DNA of 64,000 bases, from NCBI GenBank assembly GCA_903871605.1, contig CAIQHF010000014.1, positions 1 through 64,000 of the forward strand, read 5' to 3'. Under the pieces are notes generated by a model. It did no database searches. It was not told where the DNA came from and saw nothing but the letters and a program-made list of their open reading frames with translations. A program made the position numbers and the translations under genes. Every line of letters starts with the position of its first letter. The stretch's first letter is position 1. Of this stretch, positions 1 to 9,186 are shown piece by piece. The stretch is from an uncultured Sphingomonadaceae bacterium. Lineage in GTDB: Bacteria; Pseudomonadota; Alphaproteobacteria; Sphingomonadales; Sphingomonadaceae.

Positions 1-266
1 GGCGGCGTGCCGGCCGGCCGGGCGTTTCGCGCCTCTTCGCGCGGGGCGGGCGCGGGCGCGCGCGCCGGCCGTGGCGAGGCCGGGTGCGCGACCTTGGCAC
101 GGGGGCGGGGCTTTGCTTCGCGCGCTGGCGCAGGCGCGGGCATCGCCATCCCCGGCATCGCCATCCCCGGCGCCATCCCCGGCGCCATGCCCGGCCCCAT
201 GTCGTGCGACTGCGCCCCGGCGGGCGCGGCGACGATCGCGGCGGCGGCGAGAGCGAGCGCCCTCAT
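1..266 (-). CDS. copB: CopB-like copper resistance protein, N-terminal part (runs off window)
   Basis: The frame opens with ATG at 266 and stays open to the window edge, so only the first 88 or so residues are visible. It starts with a signal peptide (MRALALAAAAIVAAPAGAQ), followed by a Met-rich stretch of MGPGMAPGM / MAMPGM type, then a Pro/Ala/Arg-rich linker. Its ATG overlaps the copA stop in an ATGA arrangement, the usual copA-copB coupling. CopB is an outer-membrane beta-barrel copper protein of the PcoB/CopB family with a Met/His-rich N-terminus. The barrel lies outside the window, so the name rests on position and the Met-rich leader. Confidence 0.72.
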   Translation of the reverse strand, partial: MRALALAAAAIVAAPAGAQSHDMGPGMAPGMAPGMAMPGMAMPAPAPAREAKPRPRAKVAHPASPRPARAPAPAPREEARNARPAGTP

Positions 267-2002
267 GCGCGATCCTCGGCGGGCGCGCGGACCGCGACGA
301 TGCGCATCATCCCGGCATGCATGTGATAGAGGAGATGGCAGTGGAACGCCCAGTCGCCCGGGATGGCGGTGACATCCCAGCGCACCGTGCCGCCGGGGGC
401 GACGTTCACCGTATGCTTGCGCGGGCTGTGGTCGCCATGCCCGGTGACGAGCTCGAACAAATGGCCGTGGAGATGGATCGGGTGGTTCATCATCGTGTCG
501 TTGACCAGCGTCACGCGTACGCGCTCGCCGGCGCGCATCGGGATCGGATCCTTCGCCTCGGACAGCGTCTCGCCATCGAGCGACCACATATAGCGCTCCA
601 TATTGCCGGTGAGATGAACCGTGATCGCGCGATCGGGGGCACGGACGTCGGGGTTGCGCTCGAGCGCGACCAGATCGCGGTAGACGAGCTGCCTGTGGCC
701 GGCGTCCCCCAGCCCCTGGCCGGGCTCGCCGGTGCGGTCGACGGGCATCGGCGCGATCGTCTGGACGCCCGGCCCCATCGCCACCCCCGGCGCACGTGTC
801 GGGTCGCGCATCCCCATCGCATGCGACGCCGGCGCGTTCCCGTCATGCGCCATGCCCGCCATGTCCATCCCGGCCATCCCCGCCATGTCCATGCCCATGT
901 CGCTCATCGTCGCGATCGGGCGCGGCCGGAGCGGGGGGACCGCGGCGGCCATGCCCGCGCGCGGCGCGAGCGTGGCGCGCGCCATGCCCGACCGGTCGAT
1001 CGCCTCGCCGACGATCGTGAAAGCGCGGTCCGCGGCCGGCGCGACGATGACGTCATAGGTTTCTGCGACGCTCATCTGGAGCTCGTCGACGACGACCGGG
1101 CGAACCGCCTGGCCGTCGGCGGCGACCACGGTCATCGCTAGCCCCGGGATACGGACGTCGAAGATCGTCATCGCGGACGCGTTGATCAGGCGGAGGCGCA
1201 CCCGTTCGCCGGGCGTGAACAGCGCGGTCCAATTGTCGGCGGGGCCGTGGCCGTTGACGAGATAGGTGTAGGTCGCTCCGGTGACGTCGGAGATGTCGGT
1301 GGGGTCCATCCGCATCGCACCCCAGCGCAATCGGTCGGCGAGCGGCTGATCCTCGCCGCGCAGCAAGCCGGCCAGCGTCTGCTGCTGCCGGTTGAAATAG
1401 CCCGGCTCGCGCTTGAGCCGGGTGAAGATCGCGTGCGGATCGAGCGCGCTGTGGTCCGAGAGCAGGATGACATGCTCGCGGTCGGCCTGGATCGGGTCGA
1501 CGCCCGCGGGATCGATCACGATCGGGCCGTAGAGCCCGAGCTGCTCCTGCAGGCCGGAATGGCTGTGATACCAATAGGTGCCCGACTGGACGATCGGAAA
1601 TTCGTAGGTGAAGGACGAGCGCGCGGGAATGCCGGGGAAGGAGACGCCGGGGACGCCGTCCATCTGCGTCGGCACCAGCAGCCCATGCCAGTGGAGCGAG
1701 GTCTCCTCCTCGAGCTGGTTCACCACGTGCAGTCGGACGCGCTGGCCCTCGCGCAGGCGAAGCAGCGGCGCCGGCACCGAGCCGTTGATGCCGATCGCGT
1801 GGTGGTCGCCGCCGTCGATCCGCAGCGTCTGGCGCGCGACGGCGAGCGTGATGTCGTTGCCCGACACGGCCGGCAGCGGGCCGGCGATCCCGCGCGAGAC
1901 GGGCTGCGCCCAGGCCGCGTAGCCGCGCCCGAGCGCGAGCCCCGCGCCGCCGAGCGCGGCACCGCGGAGCAGCGAGCGGCGATCGACGGAGGGCGGTGGC
2001 AT
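263..2002 (-). CDS. copA: CopA-type periplasmic multicopper oxidase
   Basis: A 579-residue copper resistance oxidase of the CopA/PcoA family, acting in the periplasm on Cu(I) and possibly binding extra copper. ATG at 2002 is preferred because it puts a twin-arginine leader (VDRRSLLRGAALGGAGLALG) near the N-terminus. The copper ligand motifs are present: HWHG and YHSH in the first cupredoxin domain, and HPIHLHGHLFEL plus HCHLLYHMHAGM at the C-terminus, giving the type 1 and trinuclear sites. A Met-rich insert (MSDMGMDMAGMAGMDMAGM) sits around residues 375-395 and is typical of copper-binding CopA. The stop overlaps the copB start; the Met-rich periplasmic gene lies 81 bp upstream in the same direction. 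Family assignment is firm. Confidence 0.95.
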   Translation of the reverse strand: MPPPSVDRRSLLRGAALGGAGLALGRGYAAWAQPVSRGIAGPLPAVSGNDITLAVARQTLRIDGGDHHAIGINGSVPAPLLRLREGQRVRLHVVNQLEEETSLHWHGLLVPTQMDGVPGVSFPGIPARSSFTYEFPIVQSGTYWYHSHSGLQEQLGLYGPIVIDPAGVDPIQADREHVILLSDHSALDPHAIFTRLKREPGYFNRQQQTLAGLLRGEDQPLADRLRWGAMRMDPTDISDVTGATYTYLVNGHGPADNWTALFTPGERVRLRLINASAMTIFDVRIPGLAMTVVAADGQAVRPVVVDELQMSVAETYDVIVAPAADRAFTIVGEAIDRSGMARATLAPRAGMAAAVPPLRPRPIATMSDMGMDMAGMAGMDMAGMAHDGNAPASHAMGMRDPTRAPGVAMGPGVQTIAPMPVDRTGEPGQGLGDAGHRQLVYRDLVALERNPDVRAPDRAITVHLTGNMERYMWSLDGETLSEAKDPIPMRAGERVRVTLVNDTMMNHPIHLHGHLFELVTGHGDHSPRKHTVNVAPGGTVRWDVTAIPGDWAFHCHLLYHMHAGMMRIVAVRAPAEDRA

Positions 2003-2083
2003 GACGGATGTTCCCGGCGGTGAGCGACGCGCGTCCATACGCGAACGGCGCGGCAATCCGTCACATAATTCGCGGCATCGGCA

Positions 2084-2554
2084 TCATTTGCGCTGCGGCG
2101 GAGGCGCGGCGGGCGCGGCGTGGCTGGCCATGCATGTCGTCATCATGTCGGACGACATGGTGCCGCCCATCATCGTCGGGCTGGCGGCGTGCTCGATCGG
2201 CATCGCAGCCATCGGCCCGGCGGACATCGGCCTCTCGGACATCGGCCCGGCGGACATCGGCCTGTCGGGCATCGGCCTGTCGGGCATCGGTCGGTCGGGC
2301 ATCGGCGCGGTCGCCATCGGCATGGCCGCCATCGGTCGCGCGCCGGGCTCGCCGGCGGCGTTCATCGCCATCATCCGACAGGTCGCCGGGGTCGCGCTCG
2401 CCGGCTTCGCCGCGCCCGGCGCCGGCGGGACGGGCACCGGCGCGGCCGGCTTCGGTGGTGCCATCGCGTGTGCGGGGGGAAGACCGGTCTGTGCGGCGGC
2501 GGTTGCCGCGAGCATTACGATCGCGAGGCACGTGATGCTGGAACGCCTGGTCAT
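2084..2554 (-). CDS. Met-rich repeat exported protein, putative copper binder
   Basis: A 156-residue protein with a signal peptide (MTRRSSITCLAIVMLAATAAA), a Pro/Ala linker and a Met-rich half. The core is a row of pentapeptides, MPDRP three times, then MSAGP, MSERP, MSAGP and MAAMP, followed by MMGGTMSSDMMTTCM. An AAGGGAG ribosome site precedes the ATG. I do not recognise a family. Methionine density, export signal and location upstream of copA and opposite a P1B-ATPase suggest a periplasmic Cu(I) buffer or chaperone; this is inference from composition and context. Low-complexity composition makes homology-based naming unreliable. Confidence 0.75.
   Translation of the reverse strand: MTRRSSITCLAIVMLAATAAAQTGLPPAHAMAPPKPAAPVPVPPAPGAAKPASATPATCRMMAMNAAGEPGARPMAAMPMATAPMPDRPMPDRPMPDRPMSAGPMSERPMSAGPMAAMPIEHAASPTMMGGTMSSDMMTTCMASHAAPAAPPPQRK
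2207..2326. repeat. 15-bp tandem repeats inside the Met-rich gene
   Basis: About eight 15-bp units of the type gggcatcggcctgtc, differing by a few bases, follow one another in frame and encode the P-M-x-x-x pentapeptides. The regular 15-bp period means slippage would add or remove whole pentapeptides without shifting the frame. Confidence 0.85.
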
Positions 2555-2657
2555 CGCGATCTCCCTTCGTGCGGCAAGACCGATATGCCCGCAGCGCCGC
2601 GCCCGCGGTCGGCCCGGATATTAGCGGGGCGCCGCGGCGTTCGACCTACGTAGTGAT

Positions 2658-2677
2658 CCCGATGCTGGACGATCGGG
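2658..2677. promoter_or_regulatory. Inverted repeat in the divergent copper promoter region
   Basis: The 182-bp gap between the Met-rich gene and the P1B-ATPase contains CCCGAT-N8-ATCGGG. A MerR-type (CueR) or CopR operator would be expected here, but the dyad does not obviously match either consensus, so this is only a candidate operator or hairpin. Confidence 0.3.
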
Positions 2678-2736
2678 CTTGCCCCTAGCACGCTGTCGCC
2701 CGCCATCATGGCGTGGCGCCTCGAAGGAATGAGACG

Positions 2737-5076
2737 ATGGCACAGGATCATCGATCCGCGATCCACGCCCCCGACGCGCCGCGCGCGATCGCGCGCGATC
2801 CGGTCTGCGGGATGTCGGTCGATCCGGCCACCGCCGCGCACCGCGCCGACTATCGCGGCGACAGCTATTGTTTCTGCAGCGCGCGCTGCCGGGAACGGTT
2901 CGTCGCCGATCCCGCCCGCTATCTCGCGCCGCCGCCAGCGACGGCGCCCGATGCGCCGACAGCGGCGGTGTGGACCTGCCCGATGCATCCCGAGGTCGAA
3001 CGCGACCGGCCCGGCGCGTGCCCGATCTGCGGCATGGCGCTCGAGCCCGCGGTTGCCATCGCGGGCGACGCCCCCAATCCCGAGCTGGAGGATATGAAGC
3101 GGCGCCTGCGGATCGCCGCGATGCTGACGCTGCCCGTCTTCCTGCTCGAGATGGGCGGCCATGTCTGGCCAGGGCTGCACGATCTGGTCCGCCCCGCCGT
3201 GTCGGGCTGGATCCAGTTCGCGCTGGCCACCCCGGTCGTGCTGTGGGCCGGCGCGCCGTTCTTCGCGCGCGGGTGGGTGTCGCTGCGCACGCGCCGGCTC
3301 AACATGTTCACGCTGATCGCGATGGGGATCGGCGTGTCATGGGGATATAGCGTCGTTGCGACGCTGTTTCCCGCGCTCTTCCCGCAAGCCTTTCGCGGCA
3401 TGGACGGCGCGATCGCGGTCTATTTCGAGGCCGCCGCCGTCATCACGCTGCTCGTCCTGCTGGGGCAGGTGCTCGAGCTGCGCGCGCGCGACCGCACCTC
3501 CGGCGCGATCAGGGCGCTGCTCGATCTTGCGCCCAAGACCGCGCGACGGATCGATGCCGCGGGCGACGAGGCGGACGTCGCGATCGACGAGCTGGTCGTC
3601 GGGGATCGGCTGCGCGTGCGGCCGGGCGAGACGGTGCCGGTCGACGGATCGGTCGAGGATGGTCGGTCGTCGCTCGACGAATCGATGGTGACCGGCGAAT
3701 CGATGCCCGTCACCAAGACCGTCGGCGCACGCGTGATCGGCGGAACGATCAACCGGAGCGGCGCGCTCGTCATCCGCGCGACCCGGGTCGGGCGCGACAC
3801 GATGCTGGCGCGGATCGTCCGGATGGTCGCCGACGCGCAGCGATCGCGCGCGCCGATCCAGCGCCTCGCCGACCGGGTCGCGGGCTGGTTCGTCCCGGCG
3901 GTCCTGCTGGTCGCGATCGTCGCCTTCGCCGCCTGGGCGATATGGGGCCCCGAGCCGCGGCTCGCGCACGGGCTGATCGCCGCGGTATCGGTGCTGATCA
4001 TCGCCTGCCCATGTGCGCTGGGGCTGGCGACGCCGATGTCGATCATGGTCGGCATCGGGCGCGGCGCGGGGCTCGGTGTGCTCGTCAAGAATGCCGAGGC
4101 GCTCGAGCGGATCGAGACGATCGATACGCTCGTCGTCGACAAGACGGGGACGCTCACCGAGGGTCGTCCGTCGCTGGTGCGGATCGTCGCCGCGGCCGGC
4201 TTCGACGACGCCGAGCTGCTGCGGCTCGCCGCCGGCGTCGAGCGCGCCTCCGAGCACCCGCTCGCGCTGGCCGTGGTCGCGGCCGCCACGGCGCGGGGGT
4301 TGACGCTGCCAGCGGTGCGCGCGTTCGATTCGCTGGCGGGCAAAGGCGCGGTCGGGATCGTCGAGGGCAAGCGGATCACGCTCGGCAATCGCGCATTGCT
4401 CGCCGAGCAGGGAATCGACGTCGCCGTGCTCGAAGCGCAGGGCGACGCGCTGCGCACGGACGGTGCGACCGCCATCTATGTCGGCGTCGATGCGCAGCCA
4501 GCCGGTATCCTCGCGATCGCCGACGCGATCAAGCCGACGAGCATGGCGGCGGTCGCCGCGCTCCATGCCGAGGGGATCGCGATCGTGATGCTGACCGGCG
4601 ACAATCGCATCACGGCGGAGGCGGTGGCACGGCGGCTGGGGATCGAGACGGTCGAGGCCGACATGCTGCCCGACCGCAAGAGTGCTGTGGTGGCGCGGCT
4701 CAAGGCCGAGGGGCGGATCGTCGCGATGGCGGGCGACGGCGTCAACGATGCGCCGGCGCTCGCCGCCGCCGACGTCGGGATCGCGATGGGAACGGGCACC
4801 GACGTCGCGATCGAAAGCGCGGGGATCACGCTGCTCGGCGGCGACCTCGACGGCATCGTGCTGGCGCGTCGCCTAAGCCGGGCGACGATGTCGAACATCC
4901 GCCAGAATCTGGTCTTCGCCTTCGCCTATAACGCCGCCGGCGTGCCGATCGCGGCGGGGCTGCTCTACCCGTTCTTCGGCATCCTGCTCTCGCCCGTCAT
5001 CGCCGCCGCGGCGATGGCATTGTCGTCGGTCAGCGTCGTCACCAACGCGCTGCGGCTCGATCGCGTGACGCTCTGA
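2737..5076 (+). CDS. Heavy-metal (copper) translocating P1B-type ATPase with YHS and HMBD domains
   Basis: A 779-residue inner-membrane pump exporting Cu(I) (or Ag(I)) from the cytoplasm. ATG at 2737 is chosen over the in-frame GTG at 2713 because AAGGA lies 8 bases upstream. Order: YHS domain ([17 protein letters not shown]) about residues 20-65, heavy-metal-binding domain ([20 protein letters not shown]) about 78-105, then eight membrane helices. The CPC ion-binding motif ([13 protein letters not shown]) is near 424, the phosphorylated Asp in DKTGT near 468, then TGDN and [10 protein letters not shown]. There is no classical N-terminal MXCXXC HMA domain. Divergent from the copA operon, consistent with shared copper regulation. 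Copper is the likely substrate from the CPC motif and neighbours. Confidence 0.95.
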   Translation: MAQDHRSAIHAPDAPRAIARDPVCGMSVDPATAAHRADYRGDSYCFCSARCRERFVADPARYLAPPPATAPDAPTAAVWTCPMHPEVERDRPGACPICGMALEPAVAIAGDAPNPELEDMKRRLRIAAMLTLPVFLLEMGGHVWPGLHDLVRPAVSGWIQFALATPVVLWAGAPFFARGWVSLRTRRLNMFTLIAMGIGVSWGYSVVATLFPALFPQAFRGMDGAIAVYFEAAAVITLLVLLGQVLELRARDRTSGAIRALLDLAPKTARRIDAAGDEADVAIDELVVGDRLRVRPGETVPVDGSVEDGRSSLDESMVTGESMPVTKTVGARVIGGTINRSGALVIRATRVGRDTMLARIVRMVADAQRSRAPIQRLADRVAGWFVPAVLLVAIVAFAAWAIWGPEPRLAHGLIAAVSVLIIACPCALGLATPMSIMVGIGRGAGLGVLVKNAEALERIETIDTLVVDKTGTLTEGRPSLVRIVAAAGFDDAELLRLAAGVERASEHPLALAVVAAATARGLTLPAVRAFDSLAGKGAVGIVEGKRITLGNRALLAEQGIDVAVLEAQGDALRTDGATAIYVGVDAQPAGILAIADAIKPTSMAAVAALHAEGIAIVMLTGDNRITAEAVARRLGIETVEADMLPDRKSAVVARLKAEGRIVAMAGDGVNDAPALAAADVGIAMGTGTDVAIESAGITLLGGDLDGIVLARRLSRATMSNIRQNLVFAFAYNAAGVPIAAGLLYPFFGILLSPVIAAAAMALSSVSVVTNALRLDRVTL

Positions 5077-5092
5077 GGGCCGCGCGACGGGG

Positions 5093-6391
5093 TCAGGCGG
5101 CGCCCGTCACGACGAAGCCCAGGAAGAGCAGCGACGCGGCGATCATGACGGCGGTCGCCGCCCAGCCGAAGATGGTCTGGCTGGTCGACACGGTCAGGCG
5201 ACCCATCGCCCGCGGGTTGCGCACGATCAGCATCATCACGACCATAAGCGGCCCAGCGAGGATGCCGTTGACCACCGCCGCCCAATATAGCGCGCGGGCC
5301 GGATCGATGCCGATCGCGTTGAGCGAGGTTCCGGCCAGCGTGGTCACCGCGATGGTCGCGTAGAACAGGCGTGCGGAGAGCGGCTTGGCATCGAGGCTGC
5401 CGGCCATTCCCGCCATCTCGGTCACCGCATAGGCGGCCGATCCGGCGAGCACCGGCACCGCCAGAAGCCCGGTGCCGATCACGCCCAGCGCGAACATCGC
5501 AAAGGCGAACGAACCCGCGATCGGGCGGAGCGCCTCGGCGGCCTGCGAGGATGTCGCGATGTCGCGGACGCCGCTGGCATGCAGCGTCGCCGCGGTGGCG
5601 AACACGATCGCGAGCGAGATGATCGTGCTGAACGCCATGCCGGTCAGCGTATCGAGCCGGATGCGCCGCAGTTCGGGTCCCGCGGTCGCAGCGGTCAGGC
5701 AGAGCGGCTTGGTATGATGGCGATGCTCTTCCTCGATTTCCTGACCGGCCTGCCAGAAGAACAGATAGGGGCTGATCGTCGTCCCGAGGATCGCAACGAA
5801 CGCGGTCGCATAGGCCGTGTTGAACTGGAGCTCGGGCAGGACCAGCGCGCGCAGCGCATGCGCCCACGGCACATGCGCGACGGCGACGACCGCCACATAG
5901 GTGAACAGCGACAGCGTCGTCCATTTGAGGATCGCGGCATAGCGCGGATAGCTCAGCGCGACCTCGAGCACGATGCACAGAATGCCGAACAGCAGCGTAT
6001 AAAGTCCGGAATTTCCGCCCGCGAGCAGGCCGAGTGCCGCGCCCATCGCACTGAGGTCGGCGCCCAGATTGACGATATTCGCCAGCAGCAGCAGCGAGAC
6101 CATGAACCACAGGATCGGGCGCGGATAATGGCGCCGCAGGTTGCGCGCGATGCCGGCGCCGGTGACGCAGCCGATCTCGGCCGCGATCTGCTGGATCGCG
6201 ACCATCAGCGGGAAGCTCAACACGAAGGTCCAGGCGAGACCATAGCCGAATTCGGCACCGACCTGGCTGTGCGTGCCGATGCCGCTGGGATCGTCGTCCG
6301 CCGCGCCGGTGATCAGCCCGGGGCCGAGCGACGCGACGAAGGCGCGCAGTCCGCGCCGGGTATCGACGTCAGGATGGGGAGACGTGCTCAC
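5093..6391 (-). CDS. Nramp-family divalent metal transporter with non-canonical binding motifs
   Basis: A membrane protein of about 432 residues with roughly eleven helices and clear Nramp architecture. GTG at 6391 is preferred over an upstream TTG at 6436; neither has a good ribosome site. In helix 1 the canonical DPGN is DDDPSGIGTHSQVGAEFG, and in helix 6 the canonical metal-binding MPH stretch reads TTISPYLFFWQ, so the selectivity methionine and the following His are absent. This points to an Nramp-related subgroup whose substrate may not be Mn or Fe (magnesium or proton-uncoupled transport are possible by family knowledge). It converges on the copper ATPase with a 16-bp gap. Confidence 0.85.
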   Translation of the reverse strand: MSTSPHPDVDTRRGLRAFVASLGPGLITGAADDDPSGIGTHSQVGAEFGYGLAWTFVLSFPLMVAIQQIAAEIGCVTGAGIARNLRRHYPRPILWFMVSLLLLANIVNLGADLSAMGAALGLLAGGNSGLYTLLFGILCIVLEVALSYPRYAAILKWTTLSLFTYVAVVAVAHVPWAHALRALVLPELQFNTAYATAFVAILGTTISPYLFFWQAGQEIEEEHRHHTKPLCLTAATAGPELRRIRLDTLTGMAFSTIISLAIVFATAATLHASGVRDIATSSQAAEALRPIAGSFAFAMFALGVIGTGLLAVPVLAGSAAYAVTEMAGMAGSLDAKPLSARLFYATIAVTTLAGTSLNAIGIDPARALYWAAVVNGILAGPLMVVMMLIVRNPRAMGRLTVSTSQTIFGWAATAVMIAASLLFLGFVVTGAA

Positions 6392-6639
6392 ATCGCGGCT
6401 GTCGCATCGATCATGCGGCCTCGCAACGCGGGGCAATACGTAAGCGCCCGGCGCCGCGACAGACAGCCCAGATCGCGGCCGGCCCGTCGTGCTGACGCGG
6501 CGGCGAGCCAGCGCCGGTTAGCGAGACCGCGATCCCCGATCGGCGAATAACGGCCGTGTGCATGGTCCCGCGTGGCGATGCCCGATGGGACGCTTCGCGC
6601 TTTGCCCGATCCTGACGGTCGGCGAGATCGGCCGGGCGA
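6392..6639. other. Intergenic, no supported gene
   Basis: Upstream flank of the Nramp-like gene. Frames here lack ribosome sites and recognisable protein; I see no tRNA or terminator hairpin with a U-tract. Confidence 0.5.
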
Positions 6640-6967
6640 ACGCTGGATCGATTGCGTCGTCTGGCGCCTGGTCGACGACCGCCGCGGCCACCCGGCCAGC
6701 CGATGATGGACTGCTTCACCCACGATGTGCCCTATCGCCTTCGCCACCGAACGTGGGATGACAGGCGCGAGGCCTTCGCCGACTCGGTCGTCCGCCAGAT
6801 CAGCCGGCACCCGCCGGACCTTGCTGACCTGATCCTCGGCCGCACGGCGCTACGAGCTGACGGAGGGCAATATCTTTCACCGCGATCTCCACCCCGACAT
6901 GCTGCCCTCGTTGCGCTCGGTGCCGCGCTGGTCGCAATATCGGACGACCGTGCAGGCGCGGCGCTAG
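6640..6967 (+). pseudogene. Decayed CrtI-like (phytoene desaturase family) oxidoreductase remnant
   Basis: Three reading frames carry successive pieces of the C-terminal half of a CrtI/PYROXD2-like FAD enzyme. One frame reads WRLVDD near 6660. A second reads PPGQPMMDCFTHDVPYRL and then WDDRREAFADSVVRQIS at about 6690-6843. The third reads YELTEGNIFHRDLHPD and RWSQYRTTV to a TAG at 6965-6967. These match in order the family consensus around LAPPG, VPYRL, AFAD, TGGNIFHG and SQYRTP. The terminal GAGTHPGGGV segment is missing. At least two frameshifts separate the pieces, and there is no N-terminal FAD motif. An intact paralog lies at 10364-11974. Probably debris from a related gene. Confidence 0.65.
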
Positions 6968-6970
6968 GCG

Positions 6971-8404
6971 ATGGCCGGGGGGCACGCGGCGCATCCGCCC
7001 AAGGTGATGGGCGTCGCCGATCTCGCGCTGTTCTACATCGTCACCGGTGTCAGCCTGCGCTGGATCGCGACCGCGGCGGCGGCGGGGCCGAGCTCGATCC
7101 TCGTCTGGGTAGGGGCGCTGATCGGCTTCTACCTGCCGCTGACGCTCGCGATCGTCGAACTCTCGTCGCGCTATCCGCAGGAGGGCGGGCTCTACATCTG
7201 GACCAGGCAGGCGTTCGGGCCGTTTGCGGGGTTCATGGCGGGGTGGAGCTATTTCACCTCGAACCTGCCCTATTTTCCGAGCGTCTTCTATTTCGACGCG
7301 GGCAATGCGCTCTTCATCGGTGGCAGGAGCTGGCAATATCTGCATGACAGCCGGGCCTATTTCATGGGCTTCTCGCTGCTCGCGCTCGCCTTCATCACGC
7401 TGCTCAACCTGGTCGGGCTGCGGTTCGGCAAGTGGATGCACAATATCGGCGCGGTGGGCATGTGGCTGCCGGCGCTCGTCGTGATCGTGATGGGCGGGCT
7501 CGCCTGGGCGCAGTTCGGCTCGGCGACGCGCTTCACCGCGGCGTCGATGGTGCCGGGCTTCGACGTGCCGCACATGATCTTCTGGTCGTCGATCGCCTTC
7601 GCGCTGTCCGGCGCCGAGACCGCGTCGTTCATGAGCGGCGAGATCCGCAATCCCCGCCGCACCATCCCGCGCGCGCTGCCGATCGCCGGCGTGGTGATCG
7701 TGATCTGCTACATCGGCGGCACGATCGCGGTGCTGCTCGCGATGCCGGCGGGGGCGGTCAACCCGCTGCAGGGGCTGATCCAGGCGGGCGCGGTCGCGGC
7801 CGACCGGCTCGGCATGGGCTGGATCGCGGTGCCGCTGGCGCTGCTGATCACGCTCGGCAATCTCGGCGCGGCAAGCGGCTTTCTCGCCTCGTGCGCGCGC
7901 ATCCCCTTCGCGGTCGGCATCGACCGGATGCTGCCGCCGGCGTTCGGCCGGGTCCACCCGCGCTGGGGCACGCCGCATATCGCGTTGCTCGTCCAGGCCG
8001 GGCTGGGCGGGCTGTTCTGCGTGCTCGGGCAGGCGGGGACGGGCGTGAAGGGTGCCTATGACGTGCTGGTCAGCATGGGGATCATCGGCGCGTTCCTGCC
8101 GTTTGCGATGGTGTTCCTCGCGCTGATCAAATTGCAGTCGGTGCCCGCCGACATGCCCGTCACGCGGCTGCCGGGCGGGCGCCCGGTCTCGATCCTGATC
8201 GCCTGCGTGGGTCTGGCGACGACCTGCGTCGCGATCGTGCTCGCGGCGTTTCCCGCCCCCGACGAGCCCGACAAGACGCTCGCGCTGGTCAAGATCATCG
8301 GCATGACCGGGGTGATGCTCGGCACCGGCTGGCTTGTCCACTGGTGGGGCAGCCGCCGCGCGGTCGCCGCGCAGCGCGACGATGTCGCCGAGCCTTCCCG
8401 ATAG
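6971..8404 (+). CDS. APC-family amino acid/amine permease
   Basis: A 477-residue, 12-helix transporter of the amino acid-polyamine-organocation superfamily. Helix 1 begins VADLALFYIVTGVSLRW; later features include SSRYPQEGGLYIWTRQAFGP and FALSGAETASFMSGEIRNPR, the conserved APC helix-6 region. The N-terminus is short and has no signal peptide. It begins 3 bases after the stop of the decayed CrtI-like remnant and is followed by a BetI-like regulator, a Rieske oxygenase and a CrtI-like oxidoreductase on the same strand, so it probably imports the substrate those enzymes act on. The substrate cannot be read from sequence; a zwitterionic amine or amino acid is the reasonable guess. Confidence 0.9.
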   Translation: MAGGHAAHPPKVMGVADLALFYIVTGVSLRWIATAAAAGPSSILVWVGALIGFYLPLTLAIVELSSRYPQEGGLYIWTRQAFGPFAGFMAGWSYFTSNLPYFPSVFYFDAGNALFIGGRSWQYLHDSRAYFMGFSLLALAFITLLNLVGLRFGKWMHNIGAVGMWLPALVVIVMGGLAWAQFGSATRFTAASMVPGFDVPHMIFWSSIAFALSGAETASFMSGEIRNPRRTIPRALPIAGVVIVICYIGGTIAVLLAMPAGAVNPLQGLIQAGAVAADRLGMGWIAVPLALLITLGNLGAASGFLASCARIPFAVGIDRMLPPAFGRVHPRWGTPHIALLVQAGLGGLFCVLGQAGTGVKGAYDVLVSMGIIGAFLPFAMVFLALIKLQSVPADMPVTRLPGGRPVSILIACVGLATTCVAIVLAAFPAPDEPDKTLALVKIIGMTGVMLGTGWLVHWWGSRRAVAAQRDDVAEPSR

Positions 8405-8449
8405 CCGCCGCAGCGCCTATCTGCGCCAGGTGCAACCGACGATGACGTC

Positions 8450-9091
8450 ATGAGCGATAGCGATCCGTCGGTGCCGCCGGGCAAGGCGGGGCGCCGCCCG
8501 CGCGCCAGGCGCGAGGCGCCGCTGGTGCGCCGGCAGGATCTGCTCGAGGTGACCGTGCGCTGCCTCGCAACGCTCGGCGCACGCGGCACGACGGGGCGCG
8601 AGATCTGCCGGCAGGCGGGCGTGTCGCATGGCCTGCTGCGGCATTATTTCAACAATCCCGGCAATCTCCTGCTCGAGACCTACGAGCAGCTGTGCGAGCA
8701 GCTGATCGCGCATGTCGAGGCGGAGGCGCGCCCCGACGAGGACGATCCCTGGATCGCGCTCGATCGCTTCTTCGTCGCGGTCTTCTCCGATCGCTGGGCG
8801 AGCCCCGATATCATCGGCGCATGGATGGTGTTCTGGCAGCTGGTCCGCAGTCGCGAGGATTTCAGCGCCGCCAGCGAAAGCTTCAACCTGCGCCAGCGCG
8901 CCGTGCTCGAACGCATCGTCGGGCGGCTTCCCGCGGCGGCCCATATCGTGCCATTGGCCGACGCGATCGCGATCCTGTCGGCGGTGCTCGACGGGCTCTG
9001 GGTGGAATATTATCTGTCGCAGGCGCGCATGTCGCGCGAACGCGCGGTCGCGCTGTGCAACCAGGCGGCGCATCGGCTTTTCGCCGGCTGA
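8450..9091 (+). CDS. TetR-family regulator, BetI-like
   Basis: A 213-residue regulator. After a basic N-terminal tail, residues about 27-70 form the TetR helix-turn-helix (RQDLLEVTVRCLATLGARGT, then ICRQAGVSHGLLRHYFNN). The remainder resembles the BetI C-terminal ligand-binding domain (FFVAVFSDRWASPDIIGAWM, LDGLWVEYYLS). BetI represses choline/betaine genes in response to choline, and related regulators often govern quaternary-amine or small-amine catabolism. Here it sits between the APC permease and the Rieske gene on the same strand and most likely controls this island. The 95-bp gap to the Rieske gene is a plausible operator region, but I see no strong dyad. Confidence 0.88.
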   Translation: MSDSDPSVPPGKAGRRPRARREAPLVRRQDLLEVTVRCLATLGARGTTGREICRQAGVSHGLLRHYFNNPGNLLLETYEQLCEQLIAHVEAEARPDEDDPWIALDRFFVAVFSDRWASPDIIGAWMVFWQLVRSREDFSAASESFNLRQRAVLERIVGRLPAAAHIVPLADAIAILSAVLDGLWVEYYLSQARMSRERAVALCNQAAHRLFAG

Positions 9092-9186
9092 GCGCGCCGT
9101 CCGCGCGCGGGCTGCCGACGTTGCCGCGGGCGTTGCGCGCACCGCCTGGTTGTTATACGATTGTCCAATAGGGACGGGAATGGACT

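Noticed and set aside
2222..2311. Possible CRISPR-like array from regular repeats
   Set aside because: The 15-bp units are contiguous with no spacers and encode pentapeptides in frame.
6800..8341. A 513-codon open frame on the - strand
   Set aside because: Antisense to the APC permease and extremely rich in Arg, Asp and His, as expected for the reverse of hydrophobic codons.
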